Part shown: positions 8,860 to 16,851 of the stretch, in pieces
Numbering within the stretch: the stretch's first letter is position 1
How the letters are laid out: the number at the start of each line of letters is the position of its first letter
Assembly: GCA_019637855.1 (NCBI GenBank)
Contig: JAHBUX010000002.1
Span: forward strand, 62,001-126,000
Direction of reading: 5' to 3'
Length of the DNA: 64,000 nucleotides
Origin: Bdellovibrionales bacterium
GTDB lineage: Bacteria > Bdellovibrionota > Bdellovibrionia > Bdellovibrionales > UBA1609
Made by a program: the position numbers and the translations under genes
The notes under the pieces: model-generated
The model's database searches: none
The model's input: only the letters and a program-made list of their open reading frames with translations
Told to the model about the DNA's origin: nothing

Positions 8860-9931
8860 TCGCGAAGCTCAGCTGAGGCGTGTCCTCATCGGACCGCTCG
8901 TTCGCAACTAAGCGCACACCGAGGCCGACTAGGCGCACCGGTTCTTCACGTCTCTCCCATGCGCGGGTGAGTAAAGTTTTAAAATCCTTTTCCGTCGGGT
9001 AGGCACGTGACGACATTTCGTGTGTGGTGGTCTTGAAATCATGAAACTTCAGTTTTACGACAAAACCGCGAATGTGGGCGTCATTCACCCGGCGCATGCG
9101 AGTATCCCAATCTTCAAACAGAGCGGGTACACGCGCGAGGATGTCTTCAAGACGAGTCAGGTCTTTGTTGTACGTCTCCTCGACCGTAAGCGACTTGCGT
9201 TCGCTGCTCGAGTCCACGGGGCGATGATCGATCCCGCGGGCGAGATCGAAAAGGTCCTGCGCTCGTGAACCGAACCAGCGCGCCAGCTCGGGCAACGAGT
9301 ACTTTTGAATATCGCCACAGGTGTGTAAACCGAGCTCGTGCATTTTTTTAGCGGTGACTTTGCCTACGCCCCAAATCTTTTCGATCTTCAGGTCTTTCAT
9401 AAAGCTATCGATATCAGTGGGGCGAATCACAAATTGACCGTTCGGCTTATTCCAATCGCTGGCGATTTTGGCCAAGAATTTATTCGGCGCGATTCCGGCT
9501 GAGGCCGTGAGTTTGGTTTCGGCAAAGATGTCGCGGCGAATGGCCGAGGCCACGGCGGTGGCGCTGCCGACTTTCGCGGCGGCTTCGGTCACATCCAAGT
9601 AGGCTTCGTCGAGCGAGAGGGGTTGGATGTGCGGAGTGTAGCGTTCAAAAATCGAGCGCACGATACGGCTCTCTTTTTTATACAGTGGAAAATTGGGTGG
9701 TAACAAAATCAGATCCGGACATAGGCGTACCGCTTGGCTCGACGGCATGGCCGAGCGCACGCCGAACTTGCGTGCCTCGTAGGAGGCCGTACATAAAACC
9801 GCCCGCGAGTTGGCCGGCCCGCCGATACCGAGCGGTTTGCCGCGCAGATCGGGCCGGTGTTTGATCTCGACGGCGGCGTAGAAACAATCCATATCGATGT
9901 GAATGATTTTTCTCATCTCGCTCATCCTCAT
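8840..9931 (-). CDS. dinB: DNA polymerase IV (Y family)
   Basis: A translesion polymerase of about 363 residues. The catalytic palm begins HIDMDCFYAAVE, with the first metal-binding Asp, and continues to the second acidic motif LSLDEAYLDVTEA; helix-hairpin-helix sequence KIWGVGKVTAKKMHELGL follows, then the little-finger domain. The C-terminus has TPQLSF, a likely beta-clamp-binding motif. Three ATGs lie within 15 bases; I chose the outermost, which begins four bases after the dnaE2 stop, where GGATAG can act as ribosome site. It is the last gene of the imuA-imuB-dnaE2-dinB unit, so it is probably SOS-induced with them. Confidence 0.92.
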   Translation of the reverse strand: MRMSEMRKIIHIDMDCFYAAVEIKHRPDLRGKPLGIGGPANSRAVLCTASYEARKFGVRSAMPSSQAVRLCPDLILLPPNFPLYKKESRIVRSIFERYTPHIQPLSLDEAYLDVTEAAAKVGSATAVASAIRRDIFAETKLTASAGIAPNKFLAKIASDWNKPNGQFVIRPTDIDSFMKDLKIEKIWGVGKVTAKKMHELGLHTCGDIQKYSLPELARWFGSRAQDLFDLARGIDHRPVDSSSERKSLTVEETYNKDLTRLEDILARVPALFEDWDTRMRRVNDAHIRGFVVKLKFHDFKTTTHEMSSRAYPTEKDFKTLLTRAWERREEPVRLVGLGVRLVANERSDEDTPQLSFAINCFLP

Positions 9932-9935
9932 ACGC

Positions 9936-12900
9936 CTATCCAACGGTGTGGTCATCCACGCACTTTTGAAAGTCAAAGCCCGTAGGCGGAAGTTCCTTCG
10001 GTGTTTGACTGAGCAGTTTTTCAACAGGCAGCGCTTTGATGACTTGCGCTCGGATATTGATCACGCCTTGCACTTTTTCGAGCAGGCCGCACACGTGCAG
10101 CAGAGGGTGGTAGACCAGCGTCAGTCGACACTCTTTATACACGTCGGGCATGATGACGATATTGATCAGCCCGGTTTCATCCTCAAGCGTAAGAAACGCT
10201 ACGCCTTTGGCCGTCGGTGGCCGTTGCTGCAAGCTGAGCAAGCCGGCCACGCGCACTTTGCTGCCATTTTTCAAATGCGCGATTTGAGCGGCGGTACTGA
10301 ATGGCGTTTGCTGGCGTTTTTGAGCCGTGGCCGACCAGCGCTGCAATGGCGGCCGTAAAATTCCTAGCGGATGGCGCACCAGTGAGTAACCTTGGCTGTT
10401 GTACTCACGGTTAAGTTTTTCCCAATCGTTTTCTTCTGGCAGCAGCTCTTCATCTTGTAAGCCCCCGCTGCCGAAGAACAAGCTCTGCGCATCCAGACTG
10501 AGCGCTTGAATCTTCCATAGCGCTTCACGCACAGTTAAGCCGAGACATTCCAGTGCTCCAGCCGCCGCTAGCTGCATCAGCGTGGTTTTATGTATGCGAG
10601 TGCGCCGGATAAGATCGCTGAGATCGCGAAACTCACCCTTCTTTCGCTCTTCGACCAGGCCATCGATGTGTTTCTCCTTAAGGCCGTAGATAGAACGAAA
10701 GCCCACACGAACGGAAAAGGTACCAGCTTCCTTTCCGAAAGGCGGTCCGCCTTTCGGAAAGGAAGCTGGTACCTTTTCGAGAGTGTAGTCGTAATCGGAT
10801 TTTTGTAGGTCGACGGGGAGGAACTTCACGCCGTGGCGTTGGGCGTCCATGATGAGTGAACGGGGAGAGTAAAAGCCCATGGGTTGAGCGTTCAGTAAGG
10901 CGGTGACGAAGATATCCGGGTAACGACACTTAAGGTAGCAGCTAGCGTAAGTGAGAAGGGCGAAGCTGGCGGCATGGCTTTCGGGGAAACCGTAGGAGGC
11001 GAAGCCGACGATGGTTTGATAGATCTGCTCGGCGTAAGTGACTTCAATGCCGTGATGGATCATGCCATTGATCAAGCGCTGACGTAGGCCGGCCATCAGA
11101 TCGCTCTTCTTCCAGCTTGAGGACATGATCCGGCGCAGTTCATCGGCCTCCCCGGGGGTAAAGCCGGCCACGGTGGAGGCGATCTGCATGATTTGCTCTT
11201 GAAAAATGGGAACACCGCAAGTCTTGCCCAAAATCGGTTTTAAATCCGGATGGGGATAGCTGACGTCCTCTAAGCCATCGCGCCGCCGGATAAAAGGATG
11301 GATCATTCCACCTTGAATCGGTCCGGGGCGCACAATCGCCACTTCAATCACTAGGTCGTAAAAGTTTTTAGGTTTCAAACGCGGTAGTAGCGACATCTGC
11401 GCTCGCGATTCGATTTGAAAAGTGCCTACAGTGTCGGCCTTTTGAATCATAGCGTAGGTGGGCTGATCATCGGATGGAATATCGTAAAGATTGAGTTTGC
11501 GGCCTTGGTGCTGTTCTAAAAGCTCAAAACACTTTTGCAGAGCGGTCAGCATGCCTAGACCCAGCACATCGATCTTGAGCATTTTTAGAACATTCAAATC
11601 ATCTTTGTTCCATTGGATCACGTAGCGCTTATCCATAGTGGCTTTTTCCACAGGAACGCATTCGGTGATGGGCCGTTTGGCGATCAGAAAACCACCGGTG
11701 TGAATGCCGAGGTGGCGTGGAAATCCGATAAGCGCCAAGGAGATTTGCACCATCAGTTTGTACGTGCGCTCATCGAGCTTCCACTCTTTTGCTTTTTCTG
11801 GAGATTGTTCGAGCCGATGAATGCCCTCACGCCCCATGTATTTTACGATCTCGTCGACGCGTTTAAGAGGAATGCCCAGCACCTTAGCGCACTCACGCAA
11901 AGCCATGCGCGAGCGATAACAAATCACCGTGCACACCATAGCGGCGTGCTGGGCGCCGTATTTTTCATAAATATACTGAATGACTTCTTCACGCCGGCCA
12001 CTTTCAAAGTCGATGTCGATATCGGGAGGTTCGCCGCGCTCTTTGGAAATAAAGCGTTCAAATAAAAGCTCCACCTCAGTGGGGTCAACGGCCGTCAAAC
12101 CCAAGGTGTAACAGACAATGGAGTTCGCCGCCGATCCACGCCCCTGATGCAAAATACCTTTTTGCGAAGCGAACTCGCACACATCCCACAGAGTCAGAAA
12201 ATAGTCTTCATAACGGAGCTCACTGATCAGCCCCAGCTCATGCTCGATCATCGGATACACTCTTTCGGGCGCTCCTGTGGGCCAACGATGATGAACACCT
12301 TTGTAGACTAGCTCGCGCAAGTACTCACTGGCCTCTTTGCCCGGAGGTCGTGCGGCCTGCGGATATTCATAGCGCAGTTCTTTTAAAGAGAATTGAATAC
12401 GTGCCGCAATTTTCACCGTTTTAGTGAGTAAGTCAGGACGATCAGCCCAGAGCTTTATTAATTCGGGCAGAGATTTAAGATGGCGCTCGCCATTGGCGGC
12501 CAGCCGAGTCTTCGCTTCGTGCAAAGTGGTTTTGTGCAAAATGCAGGTGAGCACGTCGTGTAGAGGTTTACGTTCGCGCGCATGCATAAAAGGTCTGTTG
12601 GTGGCAAAAATCTCGAAACCCTGATGCTCCCAATGCAGAGCTTGCTTGTAAAGATCTAGAGATTCCCAAGTGTAGTCCTTCCACACGGGCAGGTAGAGGC
12701 GGTCGCCATAAATCTGGCGCAGACGATAAAGACTGTCTTCGTTCCAAGGTGGAAGAGCGATGGCGAGCAGATCACCGGAGTAGAGCTCGAGACAATCGAG
12801 AGTGAGATTTGAAAAACCTTTTTCGCTGTTACGCTTACTCTCGGTGATAACCTGGCACAGGTTGGTGTAGCCGTCTTTATGCAAGGGAATCAGCGCGATT

Positions 12901-13343
12901 GAACTGCGATCGGCCAGCTGCATCTCAGCGCCGCTAAAGGTGATAAAGTCGCGGTTCAGATCATCTTGTTGCGCGAGAAAGTTGGAAGGGTACTCGATAG
13001 CTTGAAAGCCACGTACCACGCCATATAGTCCGTTGAGATCGCAGATGGCGAGGCCGCGATAGCCGAGCTCTTGTGCTTGCAGCGCCATCTCTTCGGGGTG
13101 GGACGCGCCTTGCAGAAAAGAAAAGTTAGTGCGGCCCAGGAGCTCGACAAAATCGAGAGGATTGCCCTCTACCAGAGTAGAGTTAGAATATGCAGGCAGA
13201 CCAATAGAAACGCCAGGTTGGTGATTAGCTTGGTGTCGTTCTTCTTCATCGGGCACTCCTTTTTTATTGGACGATACGGGCGACGGCACGGCGACTTCAG
13301 TCGAAGTAGCCGTGCAGGAAGTATTGATGTTCGATGCGGTCAT
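9936..13343 (-). CDS. dnaE2: error-prone DNA polymerase DnaE2 (ImuC)
   Basis: The C-family polymerase of the ImuABC mutasome. Its family N-terminus, the PHP domain, starts at DFVELLGRTNFSFLQGASHP; the catalytic Asp residues lie in PPDIDIDFESGRR, and a C-terminal OB domain reads VRVAGLLSLQQRPPTAKG. The start is uncertain: I give the ATG that overlaps imuB by 47 bases, but it adds about 60 unusual residues and has no ribosome site, so translation may rely on coupling to imuB. Near residues 856-877 a 65-base palindrome is inserted in frame and encodes KVPASFPKGGPPFGKEAGTF, which is foreign to the family. DnaE2 performs damage-induced mutagenic synthesis together with ImuA and ImuB. Confidence 0.92.
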   Translation of the reverse strand: MTASNINTSCTATSTEVAVPSPVSSNKKGVPDEEERHQANHQPGVSIGLPAYSNSTLVEGNPLDFVELLGRTNFSFLQGASHPEEMALQAQELGYRGLAICDLNGLYGVVRGFQAIEYPSNFLAQQDDLNRDFITFSGAEMQLADRSSIALIPLHKDGYTNLCQVITESKRNSEKGFSNLTLDCLELYSGDLLAIALPPWNEDSLYRLRQIYGDRLYLPVWKDYTWESLDLYKQALHWEHQGFEIFATNRPFMHARERKPLHDVLTCILHKTTLHEAKTRLAANGERHLKSLPELIKLWADRPDLLTKTVKIAARIQFSLKELRYEYPQAARPPGKEASEYLRELVYKGVHHRWPTGAPERVYPMIEHELGLISELRYEDYFLTLWDVCEFASQKGILHQGRGSAANSIVCYTLGLTAVDPTEVELLFERFISKERGEPPDIDIDFESGRREEVIQYIYEKYGAQHAAMVCTVICYRSRMALRECAKVLGIPLKRVDEIVKYMGREGIHRLEQSPEKAKEWKLDERTYKLMVQISLALIGFPRHLGIHTGGFLIAKRPITECVPVEKATMDKRYVIQWNKDDLNVLKMLKIDVLGLGMLTALQKCFELLEQHQGRKLNLYDIPSDDQPTYAMIQKADTVGTFQIESRAQMSLLPRLKPKNFYDLVIEVAIVRPGPIQGGMIHPFIRRRDGLEDVSYPHPDLKPILGKTCGVPIFQEQIMQIASTVAGFTPGEADELRRIMSSSWKKSDLMAGLRQRLINGMIHHGIEVTYAEQIYQTIVGFASYGFPESHAASFALLTYASCYLKCRYPDIFVTALLNAQPMGFYSPRSLIMDAQRHGVKFLPVDLQKSDYDYTLEKVPASFPKGGPPFGKEAGTFSVRVGFRSIYGLKEKHIDGLVEERKKGEFRDLSDLIRRTRIHKTTLMQLAAAGALECLGLTVREALWKIQALSLDAQSLFFGSGGLQDEELLPEENDWEKLNREYNSQGYSLVRHPLGILRPPLQRWSATAQKRQQTPFSTAAQIAHLKNGSKVRVAGLLSLQQRPPTAKGVAFLTLEDETGLINIVIMPDVYKECRLTLVYHPLLHVCGLLEKVQGVINIRAQVIKALPVEKLLSQTPKELPPTGFDFQKCVDDHTVG
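10714..10778. repeat. palindromic element inside dnaE2 (32-base perfect arms, 1-base spacer)
   Basis: The left arm (10714-10745) and right arm (10747-10778) are exact reverse complements with a single base between them. The element contains a KpnI-type GGTACC near each outer end and GGCGG/CCGCC at the centre. It leaves the dnaE2 reading frame open on the minus strand. It resembles in principle the Rickettsia palindromic elements that insert into genes and are translated. I saw no second copy elsewhere in the window. Confidence 0.92.
13169..13249 (-). CDS. possible 26-residue membrane leader peptide at the imuB-dnaE2 junction
   Basis: A short frame starting MKKNDTKLITNLAFLL and ending ILTLLW has an excellent ribosome site (AAGGAG, six bases before the ATG), better than that of any candidate dnaE2 start. 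It looks like a single membrane segment. It runs in another frame inside the unusual N-terminal extension of dnaE2 and stops just before the family-conserved part begins. It may be a real peptide, a coupling device for dnaE2, or chance. Confidence 0.25.
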   Translation of the reverse strand: MKKNDTKLITNLAFLLVCLHILTLLW

Positions 13344-14607
13344 AAAACAGCCATACAAATTGCCCTCGCGGTGACAGAGCGAAGTAATAGTCACGACCGC
13401 GCGAACTCTCCCACCAGCTGTCTTCCAGCCGTTCGATCGGTTGCTGACTTAAAAGTTGAAATTTAGAAAGTTCGCGCTGGCTCAAAGTCTTCGGCCGTTT
13501 GAGCAGACGCGAAGGCCGTGGCGCCTGCGACAAGGTGAAGCTGTAGGCCGGACGGATTTGAAAACTTTGACCATCGACCTCAATCTGGTCCTCCACGCGC
13601 TCATACTCTTCAAACTCGGGTGTTACGCTCCAGGACTCTTCCGGTAAGATTTCGTCTTTGGGACGTAAGAATCCGGTGGTGAGCTCAGCTTGGTGAAACA
13701 CGCTGACCAATTGAGCTAGTTTTTCTTGATCACTCACCCGCGGTTCGAAGAACGACAGCTGTTGCAGTTTCTCCGGACAGGGGATCACTTCGATCTCAAT
13801 CTGCTTAATGGGATTATCCAGATTGATCTCGGTCAGCTTGTTCTCTAGCAGTTTCATAAACAGTTCGAGGTTGCGACCGGGGGAAGCGGGTTGCAGTTCC
13901 ACCAAATGCACGCGGTCCGAGTATTCACAAAACAATTGCACCAAAATCTTCTGTGCGTATTCGCCGCGTCCTTGCAAACGTCCCATCAAGCGTTTCAAGC
14001 CGCGCTCTAAGCAGTGCAAAAGAAAAGGCAAGAGCGAGACCGGAAAATCCAAGTTCACATAGTCTTGCAGAGCTTCGCTGGGCAGCAGGGGAGAAATGAC
14101 CTGCTTATCCATGCCGTGCAGCCGTTTCCAGATCAGAGTGCCGGTGTCTTTCCAGCGCTCGCGGAAAGAGTCGATCTGGAAGCTGCGGATTTCACCCAAG
14201 CGATGAATGCCCAGCATATGAAAGAAGTCGACGATATCTTCCACTTCATGGGTGGAACGCCAAGCGATCAGGCCCTCGAGCTGATGCAAGCGCGCCAGCG
14301 GAGCGTGTGACAGATCGCGGACCTCTTGCGTGGGATGACTGATGCTGCCCGGCTTTTCAGCCGCCAGCGCTTGCGCCCCCCAGGGAGTGTCGCTAATCGC
14401 CCCCATCGCATCGGAGAAAAATTCGCGCGACACGTGCAAAGCCTCTTCTAAAAGCTTGTGCTCGCCGCCGAACATTTTGGCGGTGGAAGTGATATCCATA
14501 AATACCAATCCAGGAGCGCGATAATGCACGCGAGGACTGAAGGTCAGAAAATTTTCAGCCACAGAGGGCGCGGCGTCCTGCTGCAAGCAGAGGCAAAGTG
14601 TCCGCAT
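13297..14607 (-). CDS. imuB: ImuB, catalytically inactive Y-family polymerase-like mutasome hub
   Basis: A 436-residue protein of the ImuB family. It starts MRTLCLCLQQ, so the first metal-binding Asp of active Y-family polymerases is absent, as is usual for ImuB. FMDITSTAKMFGG at 37-48 is the characteristic ImuB palm stretch. QLSFF at 283-287 matches the beta-clamp-binding motif by which ImuB brings DnaE2 to the sliding clamp. The start overlaps imuA by 53 bases and has a ribosome site, AAAGGAAAG. It acts between ImuA and DnaE2 and is a member of the presumed LexA-controlled operon. Confidence 0.88.
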   Translation of the reverse strand: MRTLCLCLQQDAAPSVAENFLTFSPRVHYRAPGLVFMDITSTAKMFGGEHKLLEEALHVSREFFSDAMGAISDTPWGAQALAAEKPGSISHPTQEVRDLSHAPLARLHQLEGLIAWRSTHEVEDIVDFFHMLGIHRLGEIRSFQIDSFRERWKDTGTLIWKRLHGMDKQVISPLLPSEALQDYVNLDFPVSLLPFLLHCLERGLKRLMGRLQGRGEYAQKILVQLFCEYSDRVHLVELQPASPGRNLELFMKLLENKLTEINLDNPIKQIEIEVIPCPEKLQQLSFFEPRVSDQEKLAQLVSVFHQAELTTGFLRPKDEILPEESWSVTPEFEEYERVEDQIEVDGQSFQIRPAYSFTLSQAPRPSRLLKRPKTLSQRELSKFQLLSQQPIERLEDSWWESSRGRDYYFALSPRGQFVWLFYDRIEHQYFLHGYFD

Positions 14608-15220
14608 AAAGATCTTTCCTTTCTAAGATGAACGGGCTTTGACGGTGAAGGGCACGGTGAACGGTCACTTGATCTTTTTCAAAACTTAAAATTAATGAAT
14701 AAAATGAACTGCGCCGCACTTGAAGAGTTGGCGTGATCAATACCACTGCGGTTTGGTAGCGCATGGCCAAGCGCTTGAGTTTAAGGATCTGATGCTCGCG
14801 CAAATGGATCTGTCCCAAGTCACAGGCCACGGTCTCAAATAAACATAAAGACATCAGCTCTTGCATTGCCCACAAAAGCTGTTTGCCATCTTTGGGTTGT
14901 GACACCACTAGGAGTTTGGACAGATCGACGCCGCGATAACGAAGCATCCACGGTGTCAGATGCGATTCGCCATTGTTGATCCACGCGGCCCAATGTCCTG
15001 ATTTGGTAAGATGAGCCACGCTACGAATCCATAAGCTGGTCGCGCCACCAGCGGAACTGATCATCAGTGATACTGCGCTTTTAGGGAATCCCTGCCATAA
15101 CAAATATCGATCTAGAGCGGACCATCCGGTGGACAGTCCCGGTGCAGGGATGACCTGTTCAGGCGTGCGTAGCTTGGACCCTAGCTCTATCTTCAATTTA
15201 TTGAGTGCCGCTTCAGACAC
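14555..15220 (-). CDS. imuA: ImuA, RecA-like mutasome protein
   Basis: A 221-residue protein with a RecA/SulA-like core. STGWSALDRYLLWQGFPKSAV at about 30-50 is the conserved lead-in, followed by SSAGGATS at 55-62, where the Walker A lysine of RecA is missing. Later strands (ETVACDLGQIHLREHQ, TAVVLITPT) fit the fold. It starts with GTG, preceded by AGGA. ImuA works with ImuB and DnaE2 in damage-induced mutagenesis. It is the first gene of the operon and has a palindromic candidate operator 35-52 bases upstream. Confidence 0.85.
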   Translation of the reverse strand: MSEAALNKLKIELGSKLRTPEQVIPAPGLSTGWSALDRYLLWQGFPKSAVSLMISSAGGATSLWIRSVAHLTKSGHWAAWINNGESHLTPWMLRYRGVDLSKLLVVSQPKDGKQLLWAMQELMSLCLFETVACDLGQIHLREHQILKLKRLAMRYQTAVVLITPTLQVRRSSFYSLILSFEKDQVTVHRALHRQSPFILERKDLYADTLPLLAAGRRALCG

Positions 15221-15253
15221 AAATCATCCTTCCTAAGACGTAGCTAGGCCTCT

Positions 15254-15272
15254 ACTTCACCGGTAATGAAGT
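15254..15272. promoter_or_regulatory. candidate SOS operator upstream of imuA
   Basis: A perfect inverted repeat ACTTCA-N7-TGAAGT stands just before the imuA start. It contains TCACCGGTAA, and the decamer TCAC-N2-GTAA recurs upstream of lexA at 16136-16145. This agreement between the two expected LexA targets makes it a plausible operator, but binding is inferred and it does not match known LexA boxes exactly. Confidence 0.45.
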
Positions 15273-15308
15273 GCAGATATACATTCCTTGTTTTGTTAAA
15301 GCTGTGGA

Positions 15309-16109
15309 TTAAAAACGCCTGATCAAACCCACAACTATGCCTTGGATATCTACATGGTAAGGCGCGTACCACATCGACTCCATAGTCGAGTTGGCAGGCC
15401 TGAGTTCCACCTGTTGTTCGGAAGGATGTGCATGACTCTGTGGATTTATGTGGATATCGGAACCGCGTCCGTTGCGGTGTAAATAAAATCTTTTTACTGT
15501 CGCTTGATTGTTGACCATGGCCACAATCGTTTCTCCATTGTTCGCGTAGGATTGCTTCTGCACGAAAATGATGTCGCCGTCCAAAATACCGTCTTCGATC
15601 ATGGATTGACCTTGAACAATAAGGGCGAAGGTTTTCGCCGCATTGCGGACCAAATGTGAGGGAACCTCAACAAACTCGTTATCGGTAAAGGCCTCAATCG
15701 GCAAACCGGCTGCCACTCGGCCGAGTAAGGGTAAAGAAAGAGACTCCCTTTGTGGAGGAGACTTCTCTGCAAAGGAAGCCTCTTTCTTATTGGGTTGGAT
15801 AGAAGCTGGATGGGTTGTTGGGGTTTTTACTGACGACGGAATTGTCGCCAGCAAATTGGATAACGAACGCGAAGAGTGCAGGATCTGTAGGGCGCGTTTC
15901 TGATTGCCCCCGGGGATGCGGATATAGTTCTTATCCTGCAACTGCTTAAGATAACGTTGAACTGAATTGAAAGAAGCAAAGCCAAAATGCTCTTTGATCT
16001 CCTGATAGGTGGGCGCTACCGCATGCCCTTCTACAAACTGCTCGATAAACTCAAGAACGCGCAGCTCTTTTAGTGAAAGGGGCAGGGGTTGTTGTTTCTT
16101 GGGGGCCAT
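15309..16109 (-). CDS. lexA: LexA-type SOS repressor
   Basis: A self-cleaving repressor of 266 residues, longer than the usual 200. The N-terminal winged helix (APTYQEIKEHFGFASFNSVQRYL, residues about 32-54) is joined by a linker of some 50 residues to the peptidase. The cleavage site is Ala134-Gly135 in RVAAGLP; the catalytic Ser169 lies in GQSMIEDGI and Lys206 in ATVKRFY. Ribosome site GGAGGA supports the ATG chosen over an upstream start. It probably represses itself and the imuA operon immediately downstream; damage-activated RecA would trigger autocleavage. The extra-long Thr/Pro-rich linker is unusual. Confidence 0.93.
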   Translation of the reverse strand: MAPKKQQPLPLSLKELRVLEFIEQFVEGHAVAPTYQEIKEHFGFASFNSVQRYLKQLQDKNYIRIPGGNQKRALQILHSSRSLSNLLATIPSSVKTPTTHPASIQPNKKEASFAEKSPPQRESLSLPLLGRVAAGLPIEAFTDNEFVEVPSHLVRNAAKTFALIVQGQSMIEDGILDGDIIFVQKQSYANNGETIVAMVNNQATVKRFYLHRNGRGSDIHINPQSHAHPSEQQVELRPANSTMESMWYAPYHVDIQGIVVGLIRRF

Positions 16110-16128
16110 TGTTGCTTCCTCCACAGGA

Positions 16129-16169
16129 CTTACTCTCACGTGTAAGATTAAGTGTAAGTAATGTGTAAG
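16129..16169. promoter_or_regulatory. repeat-rich candidate operator/promoter of lexA
   Basis: Upstream of lexA the plus strand holds TGTAAG three times (16141, 16153, 16164), nearly one helical turn apart, and an inverted repeat CTTAC-N8-GTAAG at 16129-16146. TCACGTGTAA at 16136-16145 matches the TCAC-N2-GTAA found upstream of imuA. Autoregulation by LexA, perhaps by side-by-side dimers, is inferred. Confidence 0.45.
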
Positions 16170-16275
16170 TCAATGGGGTGTGGACGAACTAGATTAAGGG
16201 GCAGTTTGTTTTTTATATTCCACGTAAAATCATGTAGATGACGCTTCAGGTAGGGCTCGACGCGGGCTTGTTGGT

Positions 16276-16851
16276 CTAGAGGCTGTGGAACTTCAAAACG
16301 TGGCTTAGCCACGTGGTTTGTGGCCTTTCAGAAAGTGTAAATCCCTGGTTTGTTCCAAACTCCACATACTGAGAGAGAGCGCGCAAATACACAGGGCAAG
16401 AGGTGTGTGCCAGCTCGTACATTCGTCCCACCAGGCCGTCGCGGGGAACTAAAATCACCAAGCGTCCGTCGGCGCGCAAAGCCGTGCGAGCCCGGGCGAA
16501 GACAGCCTCAGCATCACTTACAAACTCGAGCACTCCCGCACACAGAACAGAGTCAAATAAAGTGGAGGGGGTAAAGTCTTCGGCGCGACTTAAATGCGTT
16601 GTGATTCCGCTGCCGGCAAGAGTGGTCAGCATTGCCGGCGAGCTGTCGACGGCGGTCACCTTTAAACCCAGGGCATGCAGACGACGAGAGTAGAAGCCGG
16701 CCCCACAGCCAATCTCGAGCACACTCTGCCCGGCCTGCGGTCTTAGCGCGTGTTGAATGGCCTCCCACTCGCGCTGTCGCACGTGCCGCCAGAGTCCACG
16801 CTGGCTACGGGCCTCATAGGAGGGCGCGCGTTTTTCAAAATACTCAATCAT
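16276..16851 (-). CDS. class I SAM-dependent methyltransferase
   Basis: About 191 residues from the ATG giving MIEYFEKRAPSYEARS, the usual start of UbiG/UbiE-like methyltransferases; a longer reading would overlap the upstream gene deeply. Motif I is VLEIGCGAGFYS, motif II VTAVDSSPAML, and FDSVLCAGVLEFV follows. The gene overlaps the upstream methyltransferase by eight bases and ends a four-gene leftward operon with a deacetylase and a GT-C membrane transferase. Methylation of a surface glycolipid or polysaccharide precursor is a reasonable inference; the substrate cannot be seen. Confidence 0.8.
   Translation of the reverse strand: MIEYFEKRAPSYEARSQRGLWRHVRQREWEAIQHALRPQAGQSVLEIGCGAGFYSRRLHALGLKVTAVDSSPAMLTTLAGSGITTHLSRAEDFTPSTLFDSVLCAGVLEFVSDAEAVFARARTALRADGRLVILVPRDGLVGRMYELAHTSCPVYLRALSQYVEFGTNQGFTLSERPQTTWLSHVLKFHSL

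Noticed and set aside
10590-10929. Open frames on both strands across the dnaE2 palindrome, containing similar peptides (KGTSFLSERR and relatives)
   Set aside because: They arise only because the palindrome reads alike on both strands; no ribosome site or independent coding sign, and dnaE2 covers the region.
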